Positions 8,861-17,663 of a stretch of DNA of 64,000 bases are shown here, in pieces. The notes under the pieces were generated by a model. That model was not told where the DNA came from and did no database searches. It was given only the letters and a program-made list of their open reading frames with translations. Source of the DNA: UBA3206 sp963623875 (GTDB taxonomy: Bacteria; Bacillota_I; Bacilli_A; Acholeplasmatales; Anaeroplasmataceae); the NCBI GenBank assembly GCA_963623875.1, contig CAVFNL010000042.1:1-64000 (forward strand). Direction: 5' to 3'. Position 1 is the stretch's first letter. Every line of letters starts with the position of its first letter. A program made the position numbers and the translations under genes.

Positions 8861-9778
8861 CTACTTTTTTCCTCTAGGGAAAGCATCAAGATATGCCTTC
8901 TTCAATTTTTCTTCGCTTACATGCGTATATATTTGAGTAGTTGTTAAATTTTCATGTCCCAATAATTCTTGAACTGTCCTTAAATCAGCGCCATTGTTAA
9001 GCATTGAGCTTGCAAAACTATGCCTTAACATATGTGGAGTTATTTTAAAAGTTTCACCCATTTTTTGAATAATACTATTTAATATTATTCTAACACCCCT
9101 AGGTGTTAATGAACCACCATTTTTATTTAAAAATAATATTCTAAGATTTTCATCTTTTCCATTTGATAGTAATTTTATTCTTTCATTCGCAATATACTTT
9201 TTTATATCGCCTATCAAGCCTTCGAAAAGAGGAACTTCTCTATCTTTAGAACCCTTTCCATTTCTTATTCTTAATACTTCCCTATAATAATCAATATCTT
9301 TTATTTCAAGTGCGCATAATTCAGATACACGAATACCAGTCGCATATAAAAGTTTAATTAATACATAATTTCTATATCCAAGAATTGTATCTTTATCTAT
9401 AGAATTAATCATAAGCATAATTTCTTCATGGCGCAAAACTTTAGGAAGTCTTTTTTCTATTTTATCAGATGAAATTTCATCAAAATAATTAATATCTACA
9501 TAATGCTCTTTTAAAAGATATTTATAAAAAGCTCTAAGAGATGACATTTTTCTATTGACCGTTGTAGCTTTTTCACCACTACGATTAAGAATGGCATGAT
9601 AATTTTTACAAACTCTCTCAGAGACATGTATCAAATCACGAGCTAATTTTTCTGACACAATAAAATTTTTAAATTCATTAACATCCTTTATATACGCAAT
9701 AGATGTATAATCTGAATAATTTTTTATAGATGTTAAATATTCTTTAAAATCATCTATTAAATCATCATTAGTTTTCAT
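8861..9778 (-). CDS. xerC: tyrosine recombinase, XerC/XerD type
   Basis: Site-specific recombinase, probably resolving chromosome dimers at dif. The N-terminal SAM-like core-binding domain (about 1-95) is followed by the catalytic domain. The active-site residues are R150 (ATGIRVSEL), a Lys in NGKGSK (175-178), H249 and R252 (HMLRH), H275 (LGHENL) and the nucleophile Y284 (QIYTHV). Length 305 is typical. Its start overlaps the trmFO end by 11 bases and uses AAGGAG inside trmFO. The trmFO-xerC order is that of xerC in other Firmicutes, which favours XerC over XerD or an integrase. Confidence 0.9.
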   Translation of the reverse strand: MKTNDDLIDDFKEYLTSIKNYSDYTSIAYIKDVNEFKNFIVSEKLARDLIHVSERVCKNYHAILNRSGEKATTVNRKMSSLRAFYKYLLKEHYVDINYFDEISSDKIEKRLPKVLRHEEIMLMINSIDKDTILGYRNYVLIKLLYATGIRVSELCALEIKDIDYYREVLRIRNGKGSKDREVPLFEGLIGDIKKYIANERIKLLSNGKDENLRILFLNKNGGSLTPRGVRIILNSIIQKMGETFKITPHMLRHSFASSMLNNGADLRTVQELLGHENLTTTQIYTHVSEEKLKKAYLDAFPRGKK

Positions 9779-11108
9779 CTAACCACTCCTTGGCTTTATT
9801 TATTTCTTCTAGTGCTCTTGTAGCATAAAGCATTTTTCTATCCTGCTTTTTGTGTTTAAAGCCAAGTTCATCAACTATTCCAAAATTTGCATTCATAGGT
9901 TGAAATCCATCAGGTGATGCATTACAAATATAGTTTATCATTGATCCCATTATTGTTTTTGATGAAAAATAATACAAATCTTTTTCACTTAGATATCTAT
10001 CCATATTGATTGCCGCAACAATTCCTGATGCAGCACTTTCCACATACCCTTCAACTCCTGATAATTGTCCAGCAAAGAATATATTTTTAAACTTTTTTGT
10101 TTGCATGCCTTTATTCAATATTGCAGGAGCGTTAATAAATGAATTTCTATGCATAACACCATATTTAACAAAATTTGCATTTTCAAGTCCTGGTATTAAG
10201 CTAAATACTCTTTTTTGCTCAGGCCATTTCAAATGTGTTTGAAAACCTACTAAGTTATACATTGTCTTTTTTGCATCATCAACTCTTAGTTGAACAACTG
10301 CATATGGAAGTGTTCCGTCTGCTTTTTCAAGCCCTACAGGTTTTAGTGGACCAAAAAGCAATGTTTCTCTTCCCCTTTTTGCCATAATTTCAACAGGCAT
10401 ACAACCTTCAAATACCTTAACTTCATCATTTTGATTATTAATGTTTTTATTATCTTCTTTTTCAAAATCATGAGGAACTACGCCTTCAGCACTTATTAAT
10501 GCATCATAAAATATATCAAATTCCTCTTTTGTCATAGGGCAGTTATAATACGATGCAACACCCTTATCATATCTTGATTTTAAATATACTTTATTATAAT
10601 CAATACTATCCGCCATAACTATAGGTGCTGCCGCATCATAAAAATGAAATTCCTTATATCCAAATTTAGAGATTATATTTAATGATAATGCATCTGATGT
10701 AAGAGGTCCTGTAGCAATTATAGTAGGAATTTCATCATCAATCTCATTGATTTCCTCATTTATCACATGAACATTCTTAAACTTTCTTATTTCATTTTCT
10801 ATATATGTTGAAAATGAAATTCTATCAACCGCTAAAGCTCCACCTGCTTCAACAGAATTTAATCTTGCGCTTTTAATAACAATCGAATCAAAAACTTCCA
10901 TTTCTTTTTTTAATATACCGCATGCATTTTCTAAAGAATCAGCGCGCAATGAATTCGAACATACAAGTTCCGCAAAATTTTTAGTTTTATGAGCTGGCGT
11001 CATTTTATTTGGTCTCATCTCATATAAATCTATCTCATATCCTTTTTTTGCTAAATAATAACAAGCCTCGCAACCTGCAAGCCCTGCTCCAATAATTCTA
11101 ATTCTCAT
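9768..11108 (-). CDS. trmFO: methylenetetrahydrofolate--tRNA-(uracil-5-)-methyltransferase TrmFO
   Basis: Flavoenzyme that makes ribothymidine at U54 of tRNA using methylenetetrahydrofolate. The FAD-binding loop IIGAGLAGCEA (5-15) is followed by the diagnostic MRPNKMTPAHKT and AELVCSNSLR; FFAGQLSGVEGYVESAASG is the second FAD motif. Length 446 is standard. It lies between ung and xerC; all three are read in the same direction. Confidence 0.96.
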   Translation of the reverse strand: MRIRIIGAGLAGCEACYYLAKKGYEIDLYEMRPNKMTPAHKTKNFAELVCSNSLRADSLENACGILKKEMEVFDSIVIKSARLNSVEAGGALAVDRISFSTYIENEIRKFKNVHVINEEINEIDDEIPTIIATGPLTSDALSLNIISKFGYKEFHFYDAAAPIVMADSIDYNKVYLKSRYDKGVASYYNCPMTKEEFDIFYDALISAEGVVPHDFEKEDNKNINNQNDEVKVFEGCMPVEIMAKRGRETLLFGPLKPVGLEKADGTLPYAVVQLRVDDAKKTMYNLVGFQTHLKWPEQKRVFSLIPGLENANFVKYGVMHRNSFINAPAILNKGMQTKKFKNIFFAGQLSGVEGYVESAASGIVAAINMDRYLSEKDLYYFSSKTIMGSMINYICNASPDGFQPMNANFGIVDELGFKHKKQDRKMLYATRALEEINKAKEWLDEN

Positions 11109-11135
11109 AAATTAATCACCGTAAATAGTATATCA

Positions 11136-11804
11136 TTAATTATTAAATAAGTCTCTTTTATTTTTAATCCAATTAATAGGTTCTATATTGTTAGATATCA
11201 AAAATTCATTTGTTCTTGAAAAAGGTTTAGAACCAAAAAAACTTCTATATGCTCCAAGAGGAGATGGATGTGATGATTCAATTATTAAATGATTTTGATT
11301 TGTTATCAATTCTCTTTTCTTTCTTGCATCATTTCCCCATAAAATAAAAACTAATGGTTTTTCTCTTTCGTTTAGTGCCTTTATAGTATTATCTGTTAAA
11401 ATCTCCCATCCGAAATTTTTGTGTGATAACGATTCGTGAGCTCTTACTGTAAGTATAGTATTTAATAACATTACACCTTCTTTTGCAAGATAAGATAAAT
11501 CACCATCCTCTAGCGTTTCACATCCTAAATCATTTTGCATCTCTTGATAAATATTTTTTAATGTTTTAGTGATAGTATGATTATAAACACTAAACGCATA
11601 TCCATGTGCTTCACCTTCATTGATATATGGGTCTTGTCCTAAAATCAAACATTTAACATCATCATATCTGGTATTATAAGCATTAAAGATGTAATCAAAC
11701 AAAGGATAACACGTAAATTCTTCATATTCTTTACATACTTTATCCATTAGTTTTTTAAAGTATTCTTTTTGTTTCTCTTCTTCTAAAAAAGTTTGCCATT
11801 CCAT
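11136..11804 (-). CDS. ung: uracil-DNA glycosylase
   Basis: Removes uracil from DNA (family 1 UDG). The water-activating loop is GQDPY (56-60, D58) and the leucine-intercalation loop is HPSPLGAYRSFFGSKPF near the C-terminus; LVFILWGNDARKK is the third family block. Length 222 is normal. AGGTGAT precedes the ATG. It lies 27 bases ahead of trmFO and behind the hpf terminator. Confidence 0.97.
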   Translation of the reverse strand: MEWQTFLEEEKQKEYFKKLMDKVCKEYEEFTCYPLFDYIFNAYNTRYDDVKCLILGQDPYINEGEAHGYAFSVYNHTITKTLKNIYQEMQNDLGCETLEDGDLSYLAKEGVMLLNTILTVRAHESLSHKNFGWEILTDNTIKALNEREKPLVFILWGNDARKKRELITNQNHLIIESSHPSPLGAYRSFFGSKPFSRTNEFLISNNIEPINWIKNKRDLFNN

Positions 11805-11820
11805 TTCATCACCTAAAAAA

Positions 11821-11851
11821 TTAAGGCCATACCATAATAGTATGACCTTAA
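11821..11851 (-). terminator. terminator after hpf
   Basis: A 12-bp stem with one mismatch (TTAAGGNCATAC) and a loop of about six bases is followed on the minus strand by TTTTTT, between hpf and ung. Confidence 0.85.
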
Positions 11852-11864
11852 CGTAATTAATAAA

Positions 11865-12407
11865 CTACTTAGTTTCGATTACAGCGTAATCTCCATCTTC
11901 ACGAATGTATAAAACATTTGTTCTTCCTGTCTCTTTATCTAGATATACGAAGAAATCATGTCCTGTTAACTCCATATGAGTCATTGCATCCTCTAGAGTC
12001 ATAGGTACAAGTTCAACTTGTTTATTACGAACTAATTGACTTGCTTTTAATTCCTTATCTAAAGCTTCAAGGTCTAAATCAGGATTTGCAAATGCTTCCT
12101 TAATTCCTTCTTTGTCACTTCTTTCTTTAACTCTAGTTTTATATTTTCTAATTTGAGCTATTAATTTATCAATTGCTGCATCAATTGCGCTATATAAATC
12201 TAGTCCACTTGATTCTGCACGTAATGTTAAATTTTTAGCTGGGATTGTTACTTCTACTTTATGATGATCGTTGTATACCTTGCATACAACTCTTGCGTTT
12301 AATTCTTCAGTAAAGTATCCTTGAAGTTTTTCTAGTTTTTTTGCTGCAAACTCCTCATTTGCCTTTGTTGGATTAAAACCATTTTTTCCTAAAACTTCGA
12401 CTTTCAT
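11865..12407 (-). CDS. hpf: ribosome hibernation promoting factor, long form
   Basis: Binds the 30S decoding centre and drives 100S dimer formation in slow growth. Residues 1-100 are the RaiA/HPF S30AE domain; residues about 120-180 are the C-terminal dimerisation domain (LVPMTLEDAMTHMELTGHDFFVYLDK, in part), typical of Firmicute long HPF. Length 180 fits. Its promoter is very good (12478-12506), with an inverted repeat just downstream. Confidence 0.96.
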   Translation of the reverse strand: MKVEVLGKNGFNPTKANEEFAAKKLEKLQGYFTEELNARVVCKVYNDHHKVEVTIPAKNLTLRAESSGLDLYSAIDAAIDKLIAQIRKYKTRVKERSDKEGIKEAFANPDLDLEALDKELKASQLVRNKQVELVPMTLEDAMTHMELTGHDFFVYLDKETGRTNVLYIREDGDYAVIETK

Positions 12408-12451
12408 AATAGTACCTCATTTCCATTGCGTATGACCGCAACATTTATTTT

Positions 12452-12472
12452 TGAACACATCTCTTTTGTTCA
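12452..12472 (-). promoter_or_regulatory. inverted repeat at the hpf transcript start
   Basis: TGAACA-N9-TGTTCA is a perfect inverted repeat located 6 bases downstream of the hpf -10 box. It could be a repressor site or a small 5' hairpin in the mRNA. No protein can be assigned. Confidence 0.35.
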
Positions 12473-12477
12473 CTTAT

Positions 12478-12506
12478 ATTATATACTAATAAAAGCGTTT
12501 TTACAA
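12478..12506 (-). promoter_or_regulatory. hpf promoter
   Basis: TTGTAA (12506-12501), a 17-base spacer and TATAAT (12483-12478) on the minus strand. Confidence 0.8.
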
Positions 12507-12517
12507 GAAATATTAGA

Positions 12518-12895
12518 CTAATTAAGCACGAATTTAAAGCATAAAACACATATATTAGTTTTTTCTAATTTAGCAATAGCCGACATATTGTCAAGTATTG
12601 TCTTATTTGGTCTAAAAACATCATACAAAACCATTGTATTATGCATATATTTTTCTGCAATTAGTGAATATTCATTTAAATAAGCATCAAAATTTACAAG
12701 TTTATCTTCATCAAGAATACTTATAACAGTTAATATGTAATTATCATCTAATGGCAGTTTTGATAATTTTATATTAATTGGATTTTTTATATAACATTCA
12801 TCGCACATAAAATATCTTTGCGAAGAAAACAAGTCTATAATATTTCTTTTAATAATAAATGCTCTTTTACAAACCTTACAAATCAATTTTACCAC
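12518..12895 (-). CDS. small zinc-finger protein, possible ComFC remnant
   Basis: A 125-residue protein with a four-Cys finger (CKVC at 7-10, CDEC about 31-34) and a late CVLC. The finger is followed by a stretch (AYLNEYSLIAEKYMHNTMV) that resembles the helix pair after the finger of ComFC. It lies directly upstream of hpf, where comFC usually is in Firmicutes. The phosphoribosyltransferase domain of ComFC is absent. I infer a shortened or degenerate ComFC; it may also be an unrelated finger protein. The GTG at 12895 opens the frame, but a TTG at 12886 fits the GGGTGG site better. Confidence 0.5.
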   Translation of the reverse strand: MVKLICKVCKRAFIIKRNIIDLFSSQRYFMCDECYIKNPINIKLSKLPLDDNYILTVISILDEDKLVNFDAYLNEYSLIAEKYMHNTMVLYDVFRPNKTILDNMSAIAKLEKTNICVLCFKFVLN

Positions 12896-12935
12896 CCAAT
12901 ATAGTTATATATATAAAACATATTTTTTACTAAAA

Positions 12936-12963
12936 TAAAAACAGGTTATTTAAAACCTGTTTT
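12936..12963 (-). terminator. terminator after the 12962-13390 gene
   Basis: AAACAGGTT/AACCTGTTT hairpin with a short A/T loop, U-run on the minus strand; symmetrical enough to work both ways. Confidence 0.75.
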
Positions 12964-13390
12964 ATTGAGTACTAATATCATTCTTTTTATTACTACGAGC
13001 ATAAGCAACTAATCCAAATATAGCTCCCAATATATAGAATAACGAATTCGTAAATACTCCAAGTACAATTACAACTATATGGAAATTTGGCTTAGGATTT
13101 GTTGAATCCAAATCTTTTTTTGCCTTCTTTGCAAATATATGTATAACAATCAGTAAAATCGCTACTATTATAAAAATTATCGCAAAAGCCAAAAACACAG
13201 TCTTAACTTCACTTACAGTAAGCCAATCTTCATAATCATCAGCAAATTCTTTATTAAAACTACTCGCAACATCAGCATTAGTATTTGCACAAGCTAGAAA
13301 GAATAATATTGACATGATTATAGATAAAACAATTTTTATAATATTAAAAACGTTACCTACATTATAAAAAGTTTTCGATGTATCATTCAT
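12962..13390 (-). CDS. hypothetical membrane protein
   Basis: A 142-residue protein with three hydrophobic segments: about 14-33 (IVLSIIMSILFFLACA), 66-88 (VFLAFAIIFIIVAILLIVI) and 104-130 (VVIVLGVFTNSLFYILGAIF). A basic stretch follows segment 2. No family is recognised. GGGAGG lies ahead of the ATG and a terminator overlaps its end. It stands alone between the finger gene and rpsU. Confidence 0.65.
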   Translation of the reverse strand: MNDTSKTFYNVGNVFNIIKIVLSIIMSILFFLACANTNADVASSFNKEFADDYEDWLTVSEVKTVFLAFAIIFIIVAILLIVIHIFAKKAKKDLDSTNPKPNFHIVVIVLGVFTNSLFYILGAIFGLVAYARSNKKNDISTQ

Positions 13391-13452
13391 ACAAATAAAC
13401 CTCCCTCAAACTTATTATACATATAAGTACGAAATTTGCAACAAGAAAAATA

Positions 13453-13473
13453 AAAGCCATCAACGATGGCTTT
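13453..13473 (-). terminator. terminator after rpsU
   Basis: AAAGCCATC-GTT-GATGGCTTT, a perfect nine-base-pair stem, followed by TATTTTT on the minus strand. Confidence 0.88.
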
Positions 13474-13478
13474 AATTC

Positions 13479-13652
13479 TTACTTAAATCTCTTGCGAGCC
13501 TCTTGTTTCTTTTGTTTGCGAACATCAGAAGGTTTTAAGTAATATTGACGATTCTTTGCTTCTTGTAAGTTACCAGATCTTGCAACATCACGCTTGAAAC
13601 GACGTAGTGTATCTTCAATATTTTCCTTATCACGTACTACTGTTTTAGGCAT
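13479..13652 (-). CDS. rpsU: 30S ribosomal protein S21
   Basis: A 57-residue basic protein. The translation begins MPKTVVRDKENIEDTLRRFK and ends in QEARKRFK, with the S21 pattern of a central helix (RRFKRDVARSG) and a Lys/Arg-rich tail. It starts at an ATG at 13652, preceded by AAGGAGG, and has a promoter and terminator of its own. The rpsU location next to mtaB, rsmE and the dnaK cluster is common in Firmicutes. It is short, so easily missed by length-filtered gene calling. Confidence 0.95.
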   Translation of the reverse strand: MPKTVVRDKENIEDTLRRFKRDVARSGNLQEAKNRQYYLKPSDVRKQKKQEARKRFK

Positions 13653-13689
13653 ACTTCCTTGCCTCCTTCCGATTTCACAGTCCTTTTGT

Positions 13690-13718
13690 ATTATAACAAC
13701 TAGGACTTCATTTGTAAA
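13690..13718 (-). promoter_or_regulatory. rpsU promoter
   Basis: TTTACA (13718-13713), 17-base spacer, TATAAT (13695-13690) on the minus strand, about 40 bases before the start codon. Confidence 0.7.
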
Positions 13719-13745
13719 TAGTAAAATTCAAAAAAAATTATATTT

Positions 13746-15038
13746 TTAATCTTTTTTTACTATTTTTCCATAAATTGCATTCGTTCCGACTTCTAATATC
13801 TCAACATCACACATTTTATGAATGTATGTTTCATCATAATCCGCTTCAACGAATAAATAATTTGATGTATGACCTTTAATAAATGTCTTATCAGGATGAT
13901 TTTCAAATATTATAGATAATTTTTTACCTACAAATTTTAATGCATAATCATATGCTAAATCACGAGATAAGTTCAAAAGAACTTTTTCTCTTTTCTTTTT
14001 AACATCATCAGGCACCTGTGGCATTATAGCTGCCTTTGTTCCTGCTCTTTTCGAATAAGGGAAAACATGAAGTTCACTAAATTTTATTTCTTTTATTGTT
14101 TCAATAGTTTCTAAGAAATCTTCTTCACTCTCATAAGGAAATCCTACTATCACATCTGTTGTAATAGATATATTTGGTCTTACACTTCTTATTTTATTTA
14201 CCTTATCTATAAATGTTTTCTTATCATAATGTCTATTCATAAGCTTTAAGATCTTATCTGAACCACTTTGGATAGGCAAATGAATTTGATCTGCAATTAC
14301 ATTATCTTCAGCTAAAAGATTTATAATATCATCATCTATAGAATTTATTTCAATAGATGATAATCTTATTCTTTTGATTCCAGGAACTTCATTTTTGATT
14401 CTTTTTATTAAATCTTTTAATCTACACCCGTCAGAATAATATTTACCTGTATCAATTCCAGAAAATACTAATTCCTGATAACCATTTGCGGCTATTTCTT
14501 TTATTTCTTCAATACAATCATCAATAGGTTTTGACCTTACAACACCTCTCGCATATGGTATTATGCAATATGTACAAAAGTTAGAACATCCATCTTCTAT
14601 TTTAATAAAAGCTCTTGTTTGATCAAATTCAATACTTTTTAAATTTTCATACTCTTTTTGTTTTCTAATATCTAAAATTTCAGTAAATTTTTCTTTAGTT
14701 TTAATGAAATTTAAAACTTTTTCAACCGCAAGCCCCTTATTACCATTTCCAAGTAAAATATCAGCCTCTTCTAAATTTATAGCATCTTTATTAGTTTGAA
14801 TAAAACATCCCATTGCACACACACATGCATTTGGGTTTAATTTTTTAGCATGTCTTATCATTTTTCTTGATTTTCTATCTGCCATATTTGTTACAGCACA
14901 TGTATTTATAATATATGCATCCGCAACTTCATTTTCCGATACAATTTCATGACCTAATTCTATAAATTTTTGCATTAAAGCATTAGATTCATACGTATTA
15001 ACTTTACAACCAAGTGTTATAAATGCAATTTTTGACAT
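13746..15038 (-). CDS. mtaB: tRNA (N6-threonylcarbamoyladenosine(37)-C2)-methylthiotransferase
   Basis: Radical-SAM enzyme that converts t6A37 to ms2t6A in ANN-decoding tRNAs. The auxiliary iron-sulfur cluster Cys are C11 (TLGCKVN), C47 (NTCAVT) and C78 (AMGCF). The radical-SAM cluster is CSNFCTYC (C151, C155, C158), and a TRAM-like tail ends the 430 residues. TLGCKVNTYES at the N-terminus is typical of MtaB rather than MiaB. The start shares one base with the rsmE stop. Confidence 0.94.
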   Translation of the reverse strand: MSKIAFITLGCKVNTYESNALMQKFIELGHEIVSENEVADAYIINTCAVTNMADRKSRKMIRHAKKLNPNACVCAMGCFIQTNKDAINLEEADILLGNGNKGLAVEKVLNFIKTKEKFTEILDIRKQKEYENLKSIEFDQTRAFIKIEDGCSNFCTYCIIPYARGVVRSKPIDDCIEEIKEIAANGYQELVFSGIDTGKYYSDGCRLKDLIKRIKNEVPGIKRIRLSSIEINSIDDDIINLLAEDNVIADQIHLPIQSGSDKILKLMNRHYDKKTFIDKVNKIRSVRPNISITTDVIVGFPYESEEDFLETIETIKEIKFSELHVFPYSKRAGTKAAIMPQVPDDVKKKREKVLLNLSRDLAYDYALKFVGKKLSIIFENHPDKTFIKGHTSNYLFVEADYDETYIHKMCDVEILEVGTNAIYGKIVKKD

Positions 15039-15772
15039 TACTTAAGCTCCCATTCATAGCTAATAGCTGATAAAACATATTCTATTGCTGTTTCAGTCCT
15101 TAATATTCTAGGTCCTAATCCACAAGATATAAATCCTTTAGATTTTAACATTTGAATCTCTGTCTCATCAATTCCACCTTCAGGTCCTACAAAGACGCAA
15201 ATTTTATCTCCTAACTTTAAGTTTTTAACAACATTTTTAAAATTTGATGTTTCATTTTTTTTAGCATCTTCTTCATAACATACTATTAGGCGATTATACT
15301 CTGAAAAATCTATTTTATTAATTTCAACAATATCTAATACCTTTGAACATCTTCTTCTATTTGATTGTTCTGAAGCTTCTTTTGCTATCTTATTAAATCT
15401 TATAAGTTTAGATTCTTTTTTATTTTTATCTAGTTTAAAAAGGCTTCTCTTAGTTATAACTGCATATATATTAGAAACGCCTAATTCAGTAGAATGTTTG
15501 ATGATTTCTTCTAATTTATCACCCTTAGGATATCCTTGATATAAATCGACAAAAAATGGCAATTCATTATTATTTTGAACTACCATTTTCAATTCATACT
15601 TACATATTTTTGTATCTATGGATATCAAACTAGCCATTATTTCTTCTTCATCATTTGAAACAAGAATTAAATCACCTATCTTAAATCTCATTACATTTTT
15701 AATATGATGACAATCTTCGCCTGTGATTTGATTTAATCTAAAATCATCTTTAGATACGAAATATTTTTGCAA
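15038..15772 (-). CDS. rsmE: 16S rRNA (uracil(1498)-N3)-methyltransferase
   Basis: SPOUT methyltransferase acting on helix 44 of 16S rRNA. The AdoMet-binding knot has VGPEGG (195-200) and LGPRILRTETA (about 217-227); the N-terminal PUA-like domain includes the HHIKNVMRFKIGD block. Length 244 is normal. It lies in the dnaJ-rsmE-mtaB neighbourhood, but prmA, often present ahead of it, is missing here. Confidence 0.95.
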   Translation of the reverse strand: MQKYFVSKDDFRLNQITGEDCHHIKNVMRFKIGDLILVSNDEEEIMASLISIDTKICKYELKMVVQNNNELPFFVDLYQGYPKGDKLEEIIKHSTELGVSNIYAVITKRSLFKLDKNKKESKLIRFNKIAKEASEQSNRRRCSKVLDIVEINKIDFSEYNRLIVCYEEDAKKNETSNFKNVVKNLKLGDKICVFVGPEGGIDETEIQMLKSKGFISCGLGPRILRTETAIEYVLSAISYEWELK

Positions 15773-15774
15773 TA

Positions 15775-16365
15775 TTACTTACCAATGTACTTTCTATATG
15801 TTGTATTAGTAATTGCAAGTAATGCAGTTATAATTGCAATAAAAAATACATATGATAATGAATTAATTAGCATATCCATAAATGATGTTCCTGATGCTAA
15901 ATAATAAATTATTATTGAAAGTGATATTACAATAGACACAATCCATAAAACAAATGTTGTAATATATAATCCCTTAATGAATGAAGCTCCTTCAAAAGTA
16001 TGTGCTCTATATAACTTCTTATAGTCTTCATCACTTACTGTTTCTAAGTAAATTACATCATAAGCATATGCTTTAGTTCCTTCATCCTCAGTTTTTGCAT
16101 AAACATATAACAAATTACCCTCTCTATCTTCGTAAAGATCATATAATTTTTGGAAAAGTTTTCCATAAGTTATTTTATCTAACTTTGAAAAATCAAGACT
16201 TTGTTCTTCTTTTTGTTCAAAACAACCTAATTTAACCAAATTAGATGCCTTGACATTTTTCTTTCTGTTTTCCTCTCTTAATAAAATCTTTTCGTACTCT
16301 TTTTTAGTTTTAGTTGAAGAATTCTCAATTACGATTTCTTCCATATCAACTGTTTCTTGTTGCAT
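15775..16365 (-). CDS. hypothetical protein with two C-terminal membrane helices
   Basis: 196 residues: a charged N-terminal part (about 1-128) rich in Lys and Glu, then two membrane segments (about 131-155, ITTFVLWIVSIVISLSIIIYY, and 165-186) and a short basic tail. No family is recognised. GGAGG lies ahead of the ATG. It is three bases upstream of rsmE, so it is probably co-transcribed with rsmE-mtaB, and it sits where prmA is found in many Firmicutes. It has its own extended -10 promoter (TGATATAAT, TATAAT at 16400-16395). Confidence 0.65.
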   Translation of the reverse strand: MQQETVDMEEIVIENSSTKTKKEYEKILLREENRKKNVKASNLVKLGCFEQKEEQSLDFSKLDKITYGKLFQKLYDLYEDREGNLLYVYAKTEDEGTKAYAYDVIYLETVSDEDYKKLYRAHTFEGASFIKGLYITTFVLWIVSIVISLSIIIYYLASGTSFMDMLINSLSYVFFIAIITALLAITNTTYRKYIGK

Positions 16366-16435
16366 GTTTATTCCTCCATTAAATTTATAATGAAATTATA
16401 TCACAGTTTTTTTTCAAAATGAATATAAAAATAAA

Positions 16436-16463
16436 GAGCTAACACATTTTTTAGTGTTAACTC
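16436..16463 (-). terminator. terminator after dnaJ
   Basis: Hairpin AGTTAACAC/GTGTTAGCT (one G-T pair) with an A-rich loop, then a T-rich run on the minus strand. It ends the hrcA-grpE-dnaK-dnaJ operon. Confidence 0.7.
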
Positions 16464-16473
16464 ACTATTTTTA

Positions 16474-17595
16474 TTATTTTCCTTTAAAAAGATCTTTAAA
16501 TTTTTCCCATGCTGATTTCTTTTCTTTCTTTTCTAAATCAGCTATCTTAGCATATAAATCTTTTTCTTCTTTTGATAGATTAGCAGGTGTTTCAACTTTA
16601 ATTGTTACATATTGATCTCCCTTAGTAGAAGATCTAACAGCTTTTATACCTTTTCCTCTTAAGCGGAATCTAGTACCTGTTTGTGTACCTGCGGGTATCT
16701 TCATAGAAGCTGTACCATCAAGAGTTGGAACATCTATTGTATCTCCTAGTGCGGCTTGGCTAAAACTAATAGGAATTACAAGACTTACATCACTACCATC
16801 TCGGACAAAGAATTTATGCGGTTCAACATGAATAGTGATAAATAAATCTCCATTCTCTCCGCCTTCTTTTCCTCCTTGACCATAACCTGACATCCTAAGT
16901 GACATTCCATCATCAATTCCAGCAGGTATTGTAAGTTCAACTTCCTTAGTACGTCTAACTCTACCACTTCCATTACAGTTAGGACACTTTTTATCTATTT
17001 GTTGTCCCCTACCAGAACATGAAGGGCAAACAACTTGTGAACGTGCTGTTCCAAAGAATGTTCTTTGATTTACAAATACATACCCTTGTCCACTACACTT
17101 ACTACAAGTATGAATATCATTTTTCGAGTAAGCTCCACTACCTCCACAAGAAGCGCAATCTTCATCTACAGAGACTTTTATTGTTTTCTTACAACCAAAA
17201 ACTGCCTCTTCAAAAGTAATTGTCATACTCTTCTCAACATCAGATCCACGATTATTTGATTGTCTTTGTGTTTTTGAACCACCACCAAAGAATGATGAAA
17301 ATATATCTTCAAATCCACCAAATCCTTCAAAACCTTGACCTCCTCCAAAGCCTTGTCCTCCAAAGCCTTGAGGACCATCTGCTGAACCATATTTATCATA
17401 GTTGCTACGCTTAGTCTCATCACTTAAAACAGAATATGCTTCATTAATTTCTTTGAATTTTTCCTCTGCACCGGGTTCTTTATTTACATCTGGATGGTAT
17501 TTTTTAGCAAGTGTTCTATATGCCTTTTTAATTTCATCTGCACTTGCAGTTTTAGATACGCCTAAATCAGCGTAATAATCTTTCTTATCTGTCAT
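16474..17595 (-). CDS. dnaJ: chaperone DnaJ
   Basis: Hsp40 co-chaperone that delivers substrates to DnaK and stimulates its ATPase. Order: J domain with HPD at 34-36, Gly/Phe-rich linker (about 76-115), zinc domain with four CxxCxGxG repeats (CASCGGSG, CSKCSGQG, CPSCSGRG, CPNCNGSG), then the C-terminal substrate domain. Length 373 is full. GGAGG precedes the ATG. Last gene of the heat-shock operon; a hairpin separates it from dnaK. Confidence 0.97.
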   Translation of the reverse strand: MTDKKDYYADLGVSKTASADEIKKAYRTLAKKYHPDVNKEPGAEEKFKEINEAYSVLSDETKRSNYDKYGSADGPQGFGGQGFGGGQGFEGFGGFEDIFSSFFGGGSKTQRQSNNRGSDVEKSMTITFEEAVFGCKKTIKVSVDEDCASCGGSGAYSKNDIHTCSKCSGQGYVFVNQRTFFGTARSQVVCPSCSGRGQQIDKKCPNCNGSGRVRRTKEVELTIPAGIDDGMSLRMSGYGQGGKEGGENGDLFITIHVEPHKFFVRDGSDVSLVIPISFSQAALGDTIDVPTLDGTASMKIPAGTQTGTRFRLRGKGIKAVRSSTKGDQYVTIKVETPANLSKEEKDLYAKIADLEKKEKKSAWEKFKDLFKGK

Positions 17596-17621
17596 TCTAG
17601 CACCCTCCTTTTTTACAAAAT

Positions 17622-17644
17622 GTAAGGGCCTTTAAAGCCCTTAC
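17622..17644 (-). terminator. dnaK-dnaJ intergenic hairpin
   Basis: GTAAGGGC/GCCCTTAC is a perfect 8-bp stem in the spacer. The sequence after it on the minus strand (ATTTTGTAAAAAAGG) has no clean U-run. It may be a weak attenuator or an mRNA-stabilising hairpin that sets the DnaK to DnaJ ratio. Confidence 0.5.
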
Positions 17645-17663
17645 TTATTTCATATTTCATATA

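Noticed and set aside
10006..10242. Plus-strand ORF in trmFO.
   Set aside because: Fully inside a conserved gene, no start signal.
16785..17423. Several ORFs antisense to or shifted within dnaJ.
   Set aside because: They follow the codon pattern of dnaJ in another frame and have no Shine-Dalgarno.
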